Assembly (NCBI RefSeq): GCF_009363255.1
Contig: NZ_CP045318.1
Location: 1,030,001-1,094,000 of the forward strand
Direction: 5' to 3'
DNA from: Roseivivax sp. THAF197b
Lineage (GTDB): Bacteria > Pseudomonadota > Alphaproteobacteria > Rhodobacterales > Rhodobacteraceae
DNA length: 64,000 nucleotides
Position numbers and translations under genes: made by a program. Below, piece by piece: positions 49,103-59,046 of the stretch. Below the pieces are notes generated by a model. It saw only the letters and a program-made list of their open reading frames with translations, was not told the origin of the DNA and searched no databases. Position 1 is the stretch's first letter, and each line of letters opens with the position of its first letter.

Positions 49103-51859
49103 TCACGATTCGTTTTCGCCGCCATCCGTCGCGATATCCGCTTCATCTTCCGGTTGATCGGCGATCCACGCGACTGAGACGACTTCCTCGCCCTTGGCCG
49201 TGTTGAAAACGCGCACACCACCCGCAGAGCGGGACCGGAACGAGATACCGTCCACAGGCACGCGAATCGACTGTCCCTTCGACGTGGCGAGCATGATCTG
49301 ATCGTCGAGCTCGACCGGGAAGCTTGCGATGACGGGCCCGCCGCGCATCGCCTTGTCCATGGCCTGCACGCCCATGCCGCCGCGTCCCCGGATCGGGTAG
49401 TCGTGGCTCGAGCTCAGCTTGCCCGCGCCACCGCGCGTGATGGTCAGGATCAGGTTCTCGGCAGCGGACATCTCGGCGTAAAGCTCGGTCGAGAAGTTGG
49501 GATCGGCAATGGCTGCATCCTCGTCCCCGGCCTCGGCTTCGTCCGAAAGGCCGGCCATGGCGCGGCGCATCTTCAGATAGGCGGTCCGCTCCTCGGGCGT
49601 GTAGCGCGAGTGGCGGATCACGGCCATGGAGACCACGTGATCGTCGCCGGTCAGCTTGATGCCCCGAACCCCGGTGGATTTGCGGCCCTTGAAGACCCGC
49701 ACATCGGTGGTGCGGAAGCGGATCGCGCGGCCGCTATCGGTCACCAGCATGACGTCGTCATCTTCGGACGCGATACGCGCATTCACGAGGCTGACGCCCT
49801 CGCTCAACTCCATCGCGATCTTGCCGTTGCGCTTGACGTTGGTGAAATCCGACAGCGCGTTGCGCCGGACATCGCCCGCAGAGGTCGCGAAGACGATCTG
49901 CAGATCGTCCCAATCCTCCTCGTCGCGGTCCACCGGCATGATGGCCGCGATCGACACGCCCGTCGGGATGGGCAGGATGTTGACGATCGCCTTGCCCTTC
50001 GAGGTCCGTCCGCCCAGCGGCAGACGCCAGGTCTTGAGCTTGTAGACCATGCCTTCGGTGGTGAAGAACAACAGTTGCGTATGCGTGTTGGCCACGAAGA
50101 GCGTGGTGACGACGTCATCATCCTTGAGCTGTCCACCGGACAGGCCCTTGCCGCCGCGCTTCTGCGCCCGAAAATCAGCCAGCGGCGTGCGCTTGATGTA
50201 GCCGCCTGCGGTGACGGTGACGACCATGTCCTGACGCTCGATCAGGTCCTCGTCTTCCATGTCGCCGGACCAGTCGACGATCTCGGTACGGCGGGGCACG
50301 GCGAAAAGCTCGCGCACTTCGCGCAGCTCGTCGGCGATCATGCCCATGATCCGCTCCCGCGAGCCCAGGATCTCGAGGTATTCCTTGATCTTGCCCGCCA
50401 GTTCCTCGAGCTCGTCCGTGACTTCCTTGACCCCGAGCTGTGTCAGGCGCTGCAGCCTGAGTTCCAGGATCGCGCGGGCCTGCGCTTCGGACAGGTTGTA
50501 GGTGCCGTCCTCGTTCATCGTATGCGTGGGATCGTCGATCAGCCGGATGAAGGGCGCGATCTCCTCGGCGGGCCAGCGGCGCGTCATCAGCTTCTCGCGC
50601 GCCTCGGCGGCGTCCTGGCTCGCGCGGATCGTGGCCACGACCTCGTCGACATTCGACACCGCGACCGCCAGACCGCAGAGGATATGGCTCCGCTCGCGCG
50701 CCTTGCGCAGAAGGTAGGCGGTGCGCCGGGCGACCACCTCTTCGCGGAAATCGATGAAGGAGGTCAGGAAGCGCCGCAGGGTCAACTGCTCGGGCTTGCC
50801 GCCGTTCAGCGCCAGCATGTTGCAGCCGAAATAGGTCTGCATCGGCGTGAAACGGAAGAGCTGGTTCAGCACCACGTCCGGGGTCGCGTCGCGCTTGAGC
50901 TCGACGACCACGCGCACGCCGGAACGGTCGCTCTCGTCCTGCACATGGGCGATGCCCTCGATCTTCTTGTCGCGGGCCGCCTCGGCGATCTTCTCGATCA
51001 TTGCCGACTTGTTCACCTGGTAGGGGATCTCGTCGATGATGATGGCGTAGCGATCCTTGCGCAGCTCCTCGATCCGGGTCTTGGCCCGCACGATCACAGA
51101 GCCACGCCCTTCGAGATACGCCTTCCGCGCGCCCGACCGGCCCAGCATGATGCCGCCCGTGGGGAAATCGGGACCCGGTATGTACTCGATCAGCGCCTCG
51201 GAGGTCAGATCCGGATCCTCGATCAGTGCCAGCGTCGCATCGACCACTTCGCCGAGGTTATGCGGCGGGATGTTGGTGGCCATGCCGACGGCGATACCGC
51301 CCGCACCATTGACCAGCATGTTCGGAAAGCGTGCGGGCAGGACCGTGGGCTCGCGATCCTTGCCGTCGTAATTGTCCTGGAAATCGACCGTGTCCTTGTC
51401 GATATCGGCCAGGATATAGGCTGCGGGCTTGTCCATGCGCACTTCGGTGTAGCGCATGGCCGCCGGGTTATCGCCATCCATCGAGCCGAAATTGCCCTGA
51501 CCGTCCAGAAGCGGCAGCGACATGGAGAAATCCTGCGCCATCCGCACCAATGCGTCATAGATCGCGCTGTCGCCATGGGGGTGGTACTTACCCATGACGT
51601 CGCCCACGGGGCGCGCGGATTTGCGGTAGGACTTGTCATGCGTGTTGCCGGTCTCATGCATGGCGTAAAGGATGCGCCGATGCACCGGTTTCAAGCCGTC
51701 GCGCAGGTCCGGAATCGCGCGGCTGACGATCACCGACATGGCGTAATCGAGATAGGAGGATTTCATCTCCTGCTCGATCGAGATCGTAGGCCCGCTGTGC
51801 GGTGCCGGTGCGGGCGGATTTTGTTCTTCGTTATCAGGGGGTTCGGGTGTGTCGGTCAC
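49103..51859 (-). CDS. gyrA: DNA gyrase subunit A
   Basis: 918 residues. The breakage-reunion domain has '[13 protein letters not shown]', the quinolone-region [17 protein letters not shown] with the sensitive-type Ser and Asp kept, and catalytic Tyr in AMRYTEVRM. The C-terminal beta-pinwheel contains the GyrA box QKRGGKG, required for negative supercoiling, which separates it from ParC. The N-terminal 25 residues are an acidic, Pro-rich tail. An acidic C-terminal tail ([14 protein letters not shown]) is also typical. Confidence 0.98.
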   Translation of the reverse strand: MTDTPEPPDNEEQNPPAPAPHSGPTISIEQEMKSSYLDYAMSVIVSRAIPDLRDGLKPVHRRILYAMHETGNTHDKSYRKSARPVGDVMGKYHPHGDSAIYDALVRMAQDFSMSLPLLDGQGNFGSMDGDNPAAMRYTEVRMDKPAAYILADIDKDTVDFQDNYDGKDREPTVLPARFPNMLVNGAGGIAVGMATNIPPHNLGEVVDATLALIEDPDLTSEALIEYIPGPDFPTGGIMLGRSGARKAYLEGRGSVIVRAKTRIEELRKDRYAIIIDEIPYQVNKSAMIEKIAEAARDKKIEGIAHVQDESDRSGVRVVVELKRDATPDVVLNQLFRFTPMQTYFGCNMLALNGGKPEQLTLRRFLTSFIDFREEVVARRTAYLLRKARERSHILCGLAVAVSNVDEVVATIRASQDAAEAREKLMTRRWPAEEIAPFIRLIDDPTHTMNEDGTYNLSEAQARAILELRLQRLTQLGVKEVTDELEELAGKIKEYLEILGSRERIMGMIADELREVRELFAVPRRTEIVDWSGDMEDEDLIERQDMVVTVTAGGYIKRTPLADFRAQKRGGKGLSGGQLKDDDVVTTLFVANTHTQLLFFTTEGMVYKLKTWRLPLGGRTSKGKAIVNILPIPTGVSIAAIMPVDRDEEDWDDLQIVFATSAGDVRRNALSDFTNVKRNGKIAMELSEGVSLVNARIASEDDDVMLVTDSGRAIRFRTTDVRVFKGRKSTGVRGIKLTGDDHVVSMAVIRHSRYTPEERTAYLKMRRAMAGLSDEAEAGDEDAAIADPNFSTELYAEMSAAENLILTITRGGAGKLSSSHDYPIRGRGGMGVQAMDKAMRGGPVIASFPVELDDQIMLATSKGQSIRVPVDGISFRSRSAGGVRVFNTAKGEEVVSVAWIADQPEDEADIATDGGENES

Positions 51860-52054
51860 GGGAAGGTCCGCCTGTCGTTATTCTATATGTTGTTGTCACA
51901 TCTATAGCAGAGCGCAACAGACAGGTGCAATGCCGTGCACATCCCCTCTCGTCGCTGGCAGCCAGGTGGTCTGACTGATAACAACCTGTTTTTGTTGATT
52001 TTTAACAAAGTTCGGGCAGGATTCTCTTCCGAGGTTAACGAGGAGAAAAACACG

Positions 52055-52324
52055 ATGTCCCAAAGCGAAACGGAGTTGATGCTGAAAGGCTACGGTCTGA
52101 CCACGGCCGAGATCTTCTATCGCATGCCGGATTACCGCAACGTGCTAAACACCTTCGTGTGGCAGGATTACGATCTGGCCCCCGATCATCCCAAACTGCT
52201 CGATTTCATCGCCTTCTGGCAGGATGAGATCGAAGGCCCGCTGCATTCCGTACGCTTCACCCATCGCAAGATGATCTCGCCCGGCGAATGGCGGCATGTG
52301 ACCGGCGAATTCACCTATCACTGA
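52055..52324 (+). CDS. usg: Usg-family protein
   Basis: 89 residues, ribosome site GAGGAG upstream. 'ELMLKGYGLTTAEIFYRMPDYRN' and 'LHSVRFTHRKMISPGEWRHVTGEF' match the Usg family, widespread in alphaproteobacteria and named from a gene near trpF, with unknown function. It is divergent from gyrA. A dispersed repeat element lies between it and the converging monooxygenase gene. Confidence 0.9.
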   Translation: MSQSETELMLKGYGLTTAEIFYRMPDYRNVLNTFVWQDYDLAPDHPKLLDFIAFWQDEIEGPLHSVRFTHRKMISPGEWRHVTGEFTYH

Positions 52325-52349
52325 CCTGCGCCTCAGCGCGCAGCCTGTT

Positions 52350-52434
52350 GTCACGACCGGACCAGAAATACCTCCGGGAGCGCGAGGGCAGAGCCCTCGC
52401 CCGGATCGGCGCGGGCTTGCCCCGCGTCGACCGG
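52350..52434 (-). repeat. Dispersed two-hairpin element, copy C
   Basis: Read on the minus strand it begins one base after the stop of the monooxygenase gene. Hairpin II is GCGAGGGC/GCCCTCGC, whereas copies A and D have CTGGAGGC/GCCTCCAG: the stem sequence differs at paired positions while pairing is kept. Tail TATTTCTGGTCCG...CGTGAC is conserved. Confidence 0.88.
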
Positions 52435-52435
52435 T

Positions 52436-53641
52436 TCAGCGGGCCTTGGCGCCGAGACCCAGTTCCATGACGGCCTTCCGCATCGGTGCCAGATCATGCA
52501 ACAGCCCCAATCCGGTGGCCCGTGCGGCCTGAAGCGTGGGCAGACCCTGCATGGAGGCGCGGTTCAGCGCGGAGATCCCCGACATGCGCAACCGGATATC
52601 CGGCGCACGCTTCTTCTCGTAGGCGTCCAGCATGGCCGCATCGCCCAAGCGCTCGGGCGCCGCGACCGCAAGGTCGAGCAGCGTCTCGAGATCGCGCAGC
52701 GACATGTTCAGACCCTGCGCGCCGATGGGCGGCATCACATGGGCGGCCTCTGCCACGAGCGCCAGGCGCTGCGCGGTCAGCCGCTCTGCCCCTTGGGTGA
52801 TGATCGGCCAGAGATTGCGCTTCGAGGCCAGTTTCAGCGGGCCATAAAGCCCGGCGGAGCGATCCGTCATCTCCGCCTCAAAAGCGGGCACATCGAGCGC
52901 GGCCCGCCGTTCGGCATCGCGCGCGGCCATCATCCAGACCACCGCGGAGGAGGGGCGCCCGTCGTGATCGGGCAGGGGAACGAGCGTGAAAGGCCCGCCC
53001 GCGCGGTGGATCTCGGTCGAGACATTGCCATGGGGCGCGTCATGGGTGACCGCGAAGGCCAGCGCTTTCTGCCCATACCGCGTGGTCGTCACGCCGATTC
53101 CGGCCGCCTGCCGCATGGGCGATCCGCGCCCGTCCGCCGCAATCACCAGCTTCACCCGGGGGCGTGTACCATCCGACAGCCCGACGCGCGCCTCGCCAGT
53201 GCGCGTGAACAGCGATTTCGTTGCGGTTCCGGGGCGGAAATCGACGCCCGGCATCTCGTCCAGCGCCTTGGCCATTTCGCGCCGCAATAGCCAGTTTGGC
53301 AGGTTCCATCCGAAGGGTAGGTCGGAGATGTCGGCGGCGTTGAAATCGCGGGTCATCGGCGGGCTGCGGCTCGCATCGGCGATGCGCATGACCTGCAGGG
53401 GCGTCGCGTGGTCCGACAGGCGCGCCCACAGGCCTGCGCGATCCAGGAAATCGCGGGCAGGCTGCAGGAAGGCGGTCGTGCGCAGATCGGCACCATCCGC
53501 GTCGCGCTCCGTCACCGGCGGGGCGGGATCGACGCAAAGCACCGAAAAGCCCGCGCGCCCGAAGGCGGCTGCCGCCGACATGCCCGCAATGCCGCCGCCT
53601 GAAATGAGGATGTCATGGTCCATGCGCGTTGCCTCCGTCAT
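52436..53641 (-). CDS. UbiH/UbiF/COQ6-type FAD monooxygenase
   Basis: 401 residues; the ATG at 53623 would shorten it by six. The Rossmann site is DILISGGGIAGMSAA, the middle 'VIAADGRGSPMRQAAGI' is the DG motif, and 'LVAEAAHVMPPIGAQGLNMSLRD' is the GD-type FAD/ribityl segment of ubiquinone hydroxylases. The motif normally reads GDAAH; here it is EAAH. It probably hydroxylates a ubiquinone precursor ring. The HAD phosphatase gene lies 58 bases upstream on the same strand. Confidence 0.88.
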   Translation of the reverse strand: MTEATRMDHDILISGGGIAGMSAAAAFGRAGFSVLCVDPAPPVTERDADGADLRTTAFLQPARDFLDRAGLWARLSDHATPLQVMRIADASRSPPMTRDFNAADISDLPFGWNLPNWLLRREMAKALDEMPGVDFRPGTATKSLFTRTGEARVGLSDGTRPRVKLVIAADGRGSPMRQAAGIGVTTTRYGQKALAFAVTHDAPHGNVSTEIHRAGGPFTLVPLPDHDGRPSSAVVWMMAARDAERRAALDVPAFEAEMTDRSAGLYGPLKLASKRNLWPIITQGAERLTAQRLALVAEAAHVMPPIGAQGLNMSLRDLETLLDLAVAAPERLGDAAMLDAYEKKRAPDIRLRMSGISALNRASMQGLPTLQAARATGLGLLHDLAPMRKAVMELGLGAKAR

Positions 53642-53699
53642 TGCCTCAACAGGTGGGTTTCATCGGGCCCCGGCGCCAGTGGGCGCTTGGTCGCATCGC

Positions 53700-54341
53700 T
53701 TACAGGATGCGGGACAGAAAGCCCGACAGATCGTCCGTATGGTGATGGATATGCTCTGCCACATGCGCCTCGGGGGCCACGTGGATGGTTCGCATGCCCA
53801 TCGCATGGGGGGCTGCGAGGTTGCGGGGCTCGTCCTCGAACATGGCGGCACGAGCGGTGTCCGTGCCGTCGCGGGCAAAGACGCGCTCGAAGGCCACACG
53901 TTCGGGCTTCGGAGCGAAATCCGCGTGCTCGACCCCGTAGATCGCATCGAACAACCCGTCGAGACCGCGCGCCTTCAACACCCGGTTCGCGTAAGGGGCC
54001 GAACCGTTGGTATAGACGATCCGGCGTCCGGGCAGCGCCGCGATCCGCGCGGCAAGAACCGGGTCGGGCACGAGCGGCGCGAAGGAAATGTCGTGCACAT
54101 CGTGCAGGTATCCGCCCGGATCTACCCCGTGCACCTGCATGAGCCCTGCGAGCGTGGTGCCGTATTCGGCCCAGTATTTCTTGCGCAGGCGATTGGCCTC
54201 CACCGCATCGACGCTGAGTTCGCGCATCACCCAGTCGGTCATGCGCGTTTCGATCTGGTCGAAAAGCCGCGCCTCGGGCGGATAAAGGGTGTTGTCGAGG
54301 TCGAAGACCCAGTGGCGGACATGTGAAAAACGCTCTTTCAT
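53700..54341 (-). CDS. HAD-family pyrimidine 5'-nucleotidase-like phosphatase
   Basis: 213 residues. HAD motif I is WVFDLDNTLYPPEARLF (nucleophile Asp14 and Asp16), motif II is IVYTNGS, the motif III lysine is in 'FAPKPERVAF', and motif IV is MFEDEPRNLAAP. The pattern 'DLDNTLYP' is typical of the SDT1/pyrimidine 5'-nucleotidase branch. Substrates are probably nucleoside monophosphates. It is divergent from the GntR gene. Confidence 0.9.
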   Translation of the reverse strand: MKERFSHVRHWVFDLDNTLYPPEARLFDQIETRMTDWVMRELSVDAVEANRLRKKYWAEYGTTLAGLMQVHGVDPGGYLHDVHDISFAPLVPDPVLAARIAALPGRRIVYTNGSAPYANRVLKARGLDGLFDAIYGVEHADFAPKPERVAFERVFARDGTDTARAAMFEDEPRNLAAPHAMGMRTIHVAPEAHVAEHIHHHTDDLSGFLSRIL

Positions 54342-54444
54342 AAGGCGGAGCTAGACCGGTCGCAGAGCCAAAGCAATGGCCCTGCGCTTGCCACAAGCCC
54401 TTGAACCTGCGTATTTTCGCGGCAAGCGAGGGAGAGAAGAAAAA

Positions 54445-55089
54445 ATGCGGGACAGAACCACCCCCCAGCGCGATGCCTATTCCCTGATCCTCGAGGCGAT
54501 CGATGTGGGCACGTTCAAACCCGGTGATCGACTGGTGGAAAGCGATCTGGCCGAACGCTTCGGCGTCTCGCGCACGCCGATCCGCGAGGCGTTGCAGCGG
54601 CTTGAGACCCAATCCCTGCTGGCCCGCGATGGCCGCTCGCTGATTGTGGCCTCGCTCGATCACAACCAGATGGCCGAGCTCTACGCCGTGCGCACCGAAC
54701 TTGAGGGGCTGGCGGCGCGTCTGGCGGCCCGTCACGCCACCGAGGAAGAGATCGCCGTGCTTGCTGACATGGTCGAGGAGGACCGCGCGCGGCTCGACGA
54801 CCCCAAGGCCCTGGCCCGTGCCAATCGCCGGTTTCACAAGCAGATCCATCTCGCGTCGCACAACCGCTATCTCGTGCAGCAGCTCGACCTCGTCCATCGC
54901 TCCATGGCGCTGATGGCCACGACGTCGCTGGCCGCCGAAGGGCGGGGGACGCGCGCGCTCGAGGAACACAACGCCATCGTCGAGGCGATCAGCCGCCGTG
55001 ACGAGGAGGCGGCCTACCAGGCCTTGCGCGATCATATCTCGGTGGCGTTCGTGACGCGCCTCAAGCTCGACGCGGCGACGGAGCGCTGA
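54445..55089 (+). CDS. GntR-family (FCD) transcriptional regulator
   Basis: 214 residues from ATG 54445. Winged helix-turn-helix 'RLVESDLAERFGVSRTPIREALQRLETQSLL' is followed by an all-helical FCD ligand domain with metal-binding His candidates in 'NRRFHKQIHLASHN' and 'LEEHNAIVEAI'. It lies between the divergent HAD gene and the converging glycosyltransferase. The HAD gene is the only divergent neighbour; its ligand is unknown. Confidence 0.93.
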   Translation: MRDRTTPQRDAYSLILEAIDVGTFKPGDRLVESDLAERFGVSRTPIREALQRLETQSLLARDGRSLIVASLDHNQMAELYAVRTELEGLAARLAARHATEEEIAVLADMVEEDRARLDDPKALARANRRFHKQIHLASHNRYLVQQLDLVHRSMALMATTSLAAEGRGTRALEEHNAIVEAISRRDEEAAYQALRDHISVAFVTRLKLDAATER

Positions 55090-55111
55090 ACGGCGCGCAA
55101 GGCGGGCGGCG

Positions 55112-56992
55112 CTATTCCGGCACGCGGTCGCTGCCGGGCCGGTCCGGTGCGGAATGGCCATGCTGGGTCTTGTCCCAATGGAACGGCCGCGTGATCAGCG
55201 ACCAGACCGCGCGATACATCGCAATCGTGCCCAGTGGGAAATAGAGGATCATGCCCGGCACCCAGGGCATGAGACGCGCATGCGGAGATCGGGCCAGCGC
55301 CAGCATGCCCGCAAGCACCGTGACCGCCTCGCAGGCGATGAAGATCACGAAAAGCCCGCGCAGAGCGGCGGGCGACAGGATCTCCGCCGCGGGATGCGGC
55401 ACGCCTGCCAGGATCAGCCAGAACGACCACAAGACGGGCGCCAGAAGGAATTGCAGCAAGGTGCCCAGAAACAGCACCTGCACCGCCGCCGCGCGCCGCA
55501 GCCCGAGGTCACGTATAAGCGCGCGCGGACTGCGGCTGTGCGTGGCCCAGGTCATGGCATATCCCTTGAGCCACCGGGCCCGCTGCTTGATCCACGGCCA
55601 GACACGGTTGTTGGCTTCCTCGCGGGTGACGGTCTGCAAAAGCTCCGTCCGGTAGCCGTGACGCGCGAGACGAAGGCCGAGATCGGCATCCTCGGTCACG
55701 TTATGGGCGTCCCAGCCGCGCACGGCCTCCAGCGCCTCGCGGCGGAAATAGACCGTGGTGCCGCCCAGCGGGATCGGCACGCCGAGCCGCGCGAGACCGG
55801 GCAGGATCAGCCGGAACCAGGTCGCGTATTCGATGGCGAAACACCGCGACAGCCAATTGGCACGCGGATTGTAGAAATCGAGAACGCCCTGAAGGCAGGC
55901 AACCTCCGGCGGCGCGGTCTGGAAGCGCGCGACAACCCGCTCGATCTGATCGACCGCCGGCGCATCCTCCGCATCGAGAATCCCGATCACGCTGCCCTTG
56001 GAAAATCGCAGCGCATAATTCAGCGCGCGCGGCTTGGTCTGAATGCTGCCGCCCGGCACGACCACGATCCGGACCCAGCCCGGCAGGTCCGCGGCGGCAA
56101 GGATGCTGGCGGTCTCCCGGTCGATGTCTTCCAGGATCAGCAAGACAGACAGGCAGGATTTGGGATAGCTGAGCCGCGACAGCCGGTCGATCAGCGCCCG
56201 CGCAATCGCCGCCTCGCGAAACAGCGGGACCAGCAGCGTCACATCGGGCAGCGGATGGCGGGGCGGGCCCGGACGGGGCGGCGGTTTGCGCGCTGCGATC
56301 AACGCGGCCAGCTTCAATGCCTGTGTCAGGAGCAGCGACACCACCGCGATGATCAGAAGGGCTGCGAAGAAGACCAGCGGCGCCAGGGCCAGAAGCCCGA
56401 CGCTTGCAATCGTGACGGAGCTTGCAATCGCGACCCGTGCAGCCCCGGCATGGCCCAGATCGCGGCAGGCCTCCGCATCCGGCACCCAGGTTTCCGCCGC
56501 TTCGACCATGGCCCGCCCGTAGCGCGCGCCGATCTCGGCATGAATGTCCGCCTCGGACATCGCGGCCATTATGACGGCTTGGCCCGTGGCGTCGAAGGGC
56601 GCGCGCACGGCGTCGAAGCCCGCGCGGCTTGTCGCGGCCACCACCAGCGATGTGCCGATCCACATCCAGGGCAGGGCGCCATGGGTCAGGCAGGTCTCCG
56701 CAGGCAGGAGGCCTGCAAGTGTCTGATCGGCGGGGTGATCGGCCCGGTTGAGCGCCATGACGCCGCAGCGCAGGGCCAGGGCGGGGACGTATTCGTCCTC
56801 TCCGATCAGGTCACTGGCGAGCAGCACGCGCCGCAAGGGGGCGCCGGTCGCGACCGCATCTCCCAATGCCGCGACCATGTCAGCGGCAGGCACATGACCG
56901 CCATCGACGAGGAGACCGGCGACCGAACGGCCGCGATCATCGATGCTGGCCGCCTGGCGGCTGGGTGGGGGGTCGACCTTGCTCGAAAGCAT
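55112..56992 (-). CDS. Membrane GT2 glycosyltransferase with N-terminal T2SSE_N/MshEN-like domain
   Basis: 626 residues. Residues about 18-150 look like a type II secretion ATPase N-terminal (MshEN) domain: 'VAGLLVDGGHVPAADMVAALGDAVATG' and 'VLLASDLIGEDEYVPALALRCG'. Then come two membrane spans (about 185-225), a GT2 domain with 'LLVPLFREAAIARAL', DAEDAP, 'GGTTVYFRREAL', TEDADLG and QRARWLKG, and C-terminal membrane spans. That resembles cellulose-synthase-like enzymes that make and export a polysaccharide. Some MshEN domains bind c-di-GMP, so this could be ligand-controlled. No partner genes lie beside it. Confidence 0.85.
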   Translation of the reverse strand: MLSSKVDPPPSRQAASIDDRGRSVAGLLVDGGHVPAADMVAALGDAVATGAPLRRVLLASDLIGEDEYVPALALRCGVMALNRADHPADQTLAGLLPAETCLTHGALPWMWIGTSLVVAATSRAGFDAVRAPFDATGQAVIMAAMSEADIHAEIGARYGRAMVEAAETWVPDAEACRDLGHAGAARVAIASSVTIASVGLLALAPLVFFAALLIIAVVSLLLTQALKLAALIAARKPPPRPGPPRHPLPDVTLLVPLFREAAIARALIDRLSRLSYPKSCLSVLLILEDIDRETASILAAADLPGWVRIVVVPGGSIQTKPRALNYALRFSKGSVIGILDAEDAPAVDQIERVVARFQTAPPEVACLQGVLDFYNPRANWLSRCFAIEYATWFRLILPGLARLGVPIPLGGTTVYFRREALEAVRGWDAHNVTEDADLGLRLARHGYRTELLQTVTREEANNRVWPWIKQRARWLKGYAMTWATHSRSPRALIRDLGLRRAAAVQVLFLGTLLQFLLAPVLWSFWLILAGVPHPAAEILSPAALRGLFVIFIACEAVTVLAGMLALARSPHARLMPWVPGMILYFPLGTIAMYRAVWSLITRPFHWDKTQHGHSAPDRPGSDRVPE

Positions 56993-57064
56993 GCTGGTCT
57001 CCGTTGTCGATCGGAGACCAGTTACGCCCGCGTGGGTTAATGCGCGCTTAAGATTAACCGCTGA

Positions 57065-58216
57065 TTAGGTATTTGCGGCCTTATGGTCCGCCATCCAGTC
57101 GGCGAACCGCTCGAACAGGTAATAGCTGTCCATCGGGCCGGGGCTGGCCTCGGGGTGCTGCTGGACCGAGAAGACCGGCTTGCCCTCGACCCGCAGACCA
57201 CAATTCGACCCGTCAAAGAGCGACACATGCGTCTCGAGCACGCCTTGGGGCAGGGACTGGCTGTCGACCGCGAAGCCGTGGTTCATGGACGTCACCTCGA
57301 CCTTGCCGGTCTCGGTGTCTTTCACCGGGTGATTGGCGCCGTGATGGCCGTGGTTCATCTTCACGGTCTTGGCACCCAGCGCCAGCGCCAGCATCTGGTG
57401 ACCGAGGCAGATGCCGAAGACCGGCAGACCCTTGTCCAGAACTTCGCGGATCATCGGCACGGCATATTCGCCCGTCGCCGCCGGATCGCCCGGTCCGTTC
57501 GACAGAAAGACCCCGTCGGGGTTGAGCGCCAGCACATCTTCCGCCGTGGCGGTCGCGGGCAGGACAGTCACGTCACAACCCGCCGAGGCGAGGCTGCGCA
57601 GGATGTTGCGCTTGGCACCGTAATCGATCGCCACCACCTTGTGGACGGGGTTTTCCTGACGGGCATAGCCCTCGGGCCAGGCCCACCGCATTTCGTCCCA
57701 GCGATAGCTTTGCGCGCAGGTGACATCCTTGGCGAGGTCCAGCCCCTCCAGTCCGGCGAAATCGCGGGCCTTGGCCACCAGCGCTTCCGTGTCGAACACG
57801 CCATCGGGATTGTGGGCGAGGGCCGCATGGGGCGCGCCCTGCTGGCGGATCGCCCGGGTCAGACGCCGCGTGTCGATCCCGCCGATGGCGATGCGGCCCC
57901 GGCTCGCGAGCCAGTCCGACAATTCCGAGACGGCCCGCCAGTTGGAGCTTTGCGTGGGCATCCATTTCACGACCATGCCGGCCGCCACAGGGTCCTGCGT
58001 CTCGTCATCCTCGGGGTTCACGCCGGTATTGCCGATATGCGGGAAGGTGAAGGTGACGATCTGGCCCGCATAAGAGGGATCGGTCATGATCTCCTGATAC
58101 CCGGTCATCGCGGTGTTGAAGCAGAGCTCGGCCACCGTCTCCCCGGTGGCGCCGAAGCCCATGCCATAGAACAACGTGCCATCGGCCAGGGCGAGGCAAG
58201 CGGTAGGAGCGGTCAT
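57065..58216 (-). CDS. carA: Carbamoyl-phosphate synthase small subunit
   Basis: 383 residues from MTAPTACLAL; the six codons ahead are doubtful. N-terminal CPSase domain ('ALADGTLFYGMGFGATGETVAELCFNTAMTGYQEIMTDPSY') and C-terminal class I glutaminase domain with nucleophile Cys in FGICLGHQML, and His/Glu in 'QQHPEASPGP'. It supplies ammonia from glutamine to CarB for arginine and pyrimidine synthesis. carB is not adjacent. Divergent from yqeY. Confidence 0.97.
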   Translation of the reverse strand: MTAPTACLALADGTLFYGMGFGATGETVAELCFNTAMTGYQEIMTDPSYAGQIVTFTFPHIGNTGVNPEDDETQDPVAAGMVVKWMPTQSSNWRAVSELSDWLASRGRIAIGGIDTRRLTRAIRQQGAPHAALAHNPDGVFDTEALVAKARDFAGLEGLDLAKDVTCAQSYRWDEMRWAWPEGYARQENPVHKVVAIDYGAKRNILRSLASAGCDVTVLPATATAEDVLALNPDGVFLSNGPGDPAATGEYAVPMIREVLDKGLPVFGICLGHQMLALALGAKTVKMNHGHHGANHPVKDTETGKVEVTSMNHGFAVDSQSLPQGVLETHVSLFDGSNCGLRVEGKPVFSVQQHPEASPGPMDSYYLFERFADWMADHKAANT

Positions 58217-58399
58217 GGGCGAGCCTCCGGGCATCTTGGGTGTCGCGCCTGTCTAAGACCGCCTGCAAGCCGGGTCAAGAGCAGGCCCTGATGTCAAAAT
58301 GTAGCGAAAACAATGGCTTGCTGGGTTTCAGGGAAGGCTTGCACCTCTGGCGGCAAAACCCTACCTATCAACCTCTAGCCAATCGAGGGATGAGAGGCC

Positions 58400-58861
58400 A
58401 TGGAACTGCGCACGCGGATCACTGCCGCCATGAAACAGGCGATGAAAGACAAGGACGCCGACCGTCTGTCGACGGTGCGCCTGATCAATGCCGCGATCAA
58501 GGATCGGGACATCGCCGCGCGCGGCGAAGGGCGTGAAGACGGTGTCAGCGACGAGGAAGTGCTGGCGATCCTCTCCAAGATGGTCAAGCAGCGCCATGAG
58601 AGCGTGAAGACCTACGAAGAGGGCGGCCGTCTCGATCTGGCAGAGCGCGAGCAGGCGGAAATCGTCGTCATCGAAGAGTTCCTGCCGAAGAAGCTGTCCG
58701 ATGCGGAAGTCACCAAGGCCATCGACAAGGCCGTGGCCGATGTCGGCGCCGATTCGATCCGCGATATGGGCCGCGTCATGGGCGTCCTGAAGTCCAAATA
58801 TCAGGGTCAGATGGATTTCGGCGCGGTCGGCCCGCGCGTGAAGGAGCGTCTGGCGGGCTAA
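58400..58861 (+). CDS. GatB/YqeY-domain protein
   Basis: 153 residues. The whole chain is the YqeY fold: 'ELRTRITAAMKQAMKDKDADRLSTVRLINAAIKDRDI' and 'IVVIEEFLPKKLSDAEVTKAI', ending in 'GVLKSKYQGQMDFGAVGPRVKERL'. It is a relative of the tRNA-binding tail of the GatB amidotransferase subunit, of unclear function on its own. It is divergent from carA, an order often kept in alphaproteobacteria. Confidence 0.93.
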   Translation: MELRTRITAAMKQAMKDKDADRLSTVRLINAAIKDRDIAARGEGREDGVSDEEVLAILSKMVKQRHESVKTYEEGGRLDLAEREQAEIVVIEEFLPKKLSDAEVTKAIDKAVADVGADSIRDMGRVMGVLKSKYQGQMDFGAVGPRVKERLAG

Positions 58862-58943
58862 GCGCGCAGGCGGCGTTGGATGCCGATCTGCGCCTGATGC
58901 TCTCATACGCGCCAGATGCGGTCGTCCGCGCCAAGCGCTGTCA

Positions 58944-58964
58944 TCCTCGGGCCTGACCCGAGGA
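58944..58964. terminator. Hairpin between converging yqeY and glycosyltransferase genes
   Basis: TCCTCGGG pairs with CCCGAGGA around CCTGA. The core TGTCATCCTCGGGCCTGA resembles widespread alphaproteobacterial intergenic repeats built on 'GTCATCCYCGGGCYTGACCCGRGG'. There is no T-run. Confidence 0.55.
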
Positions 58965-59046
58965 CTCCCTGCAGTTTGCGGAATTTTCCAACCGCTTGCG
59001 AAACACCGACGCCAACAGGCAGATCACGAGGGTGGCGTTTCTCACC

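Noticed and set aside
49403..51907. Open frame of over 800 codons opposite gyrA
   Set aside because: gyrA is unmistakable on the minus strand; the antisense product has no recognisable domain.
58862..59046. Possible short gene between yqeY and the glycosyltransferase
   Set aside because: No frame with a start, ribosome site and plausible composition; only the 58944-58964 hairpin stands out.
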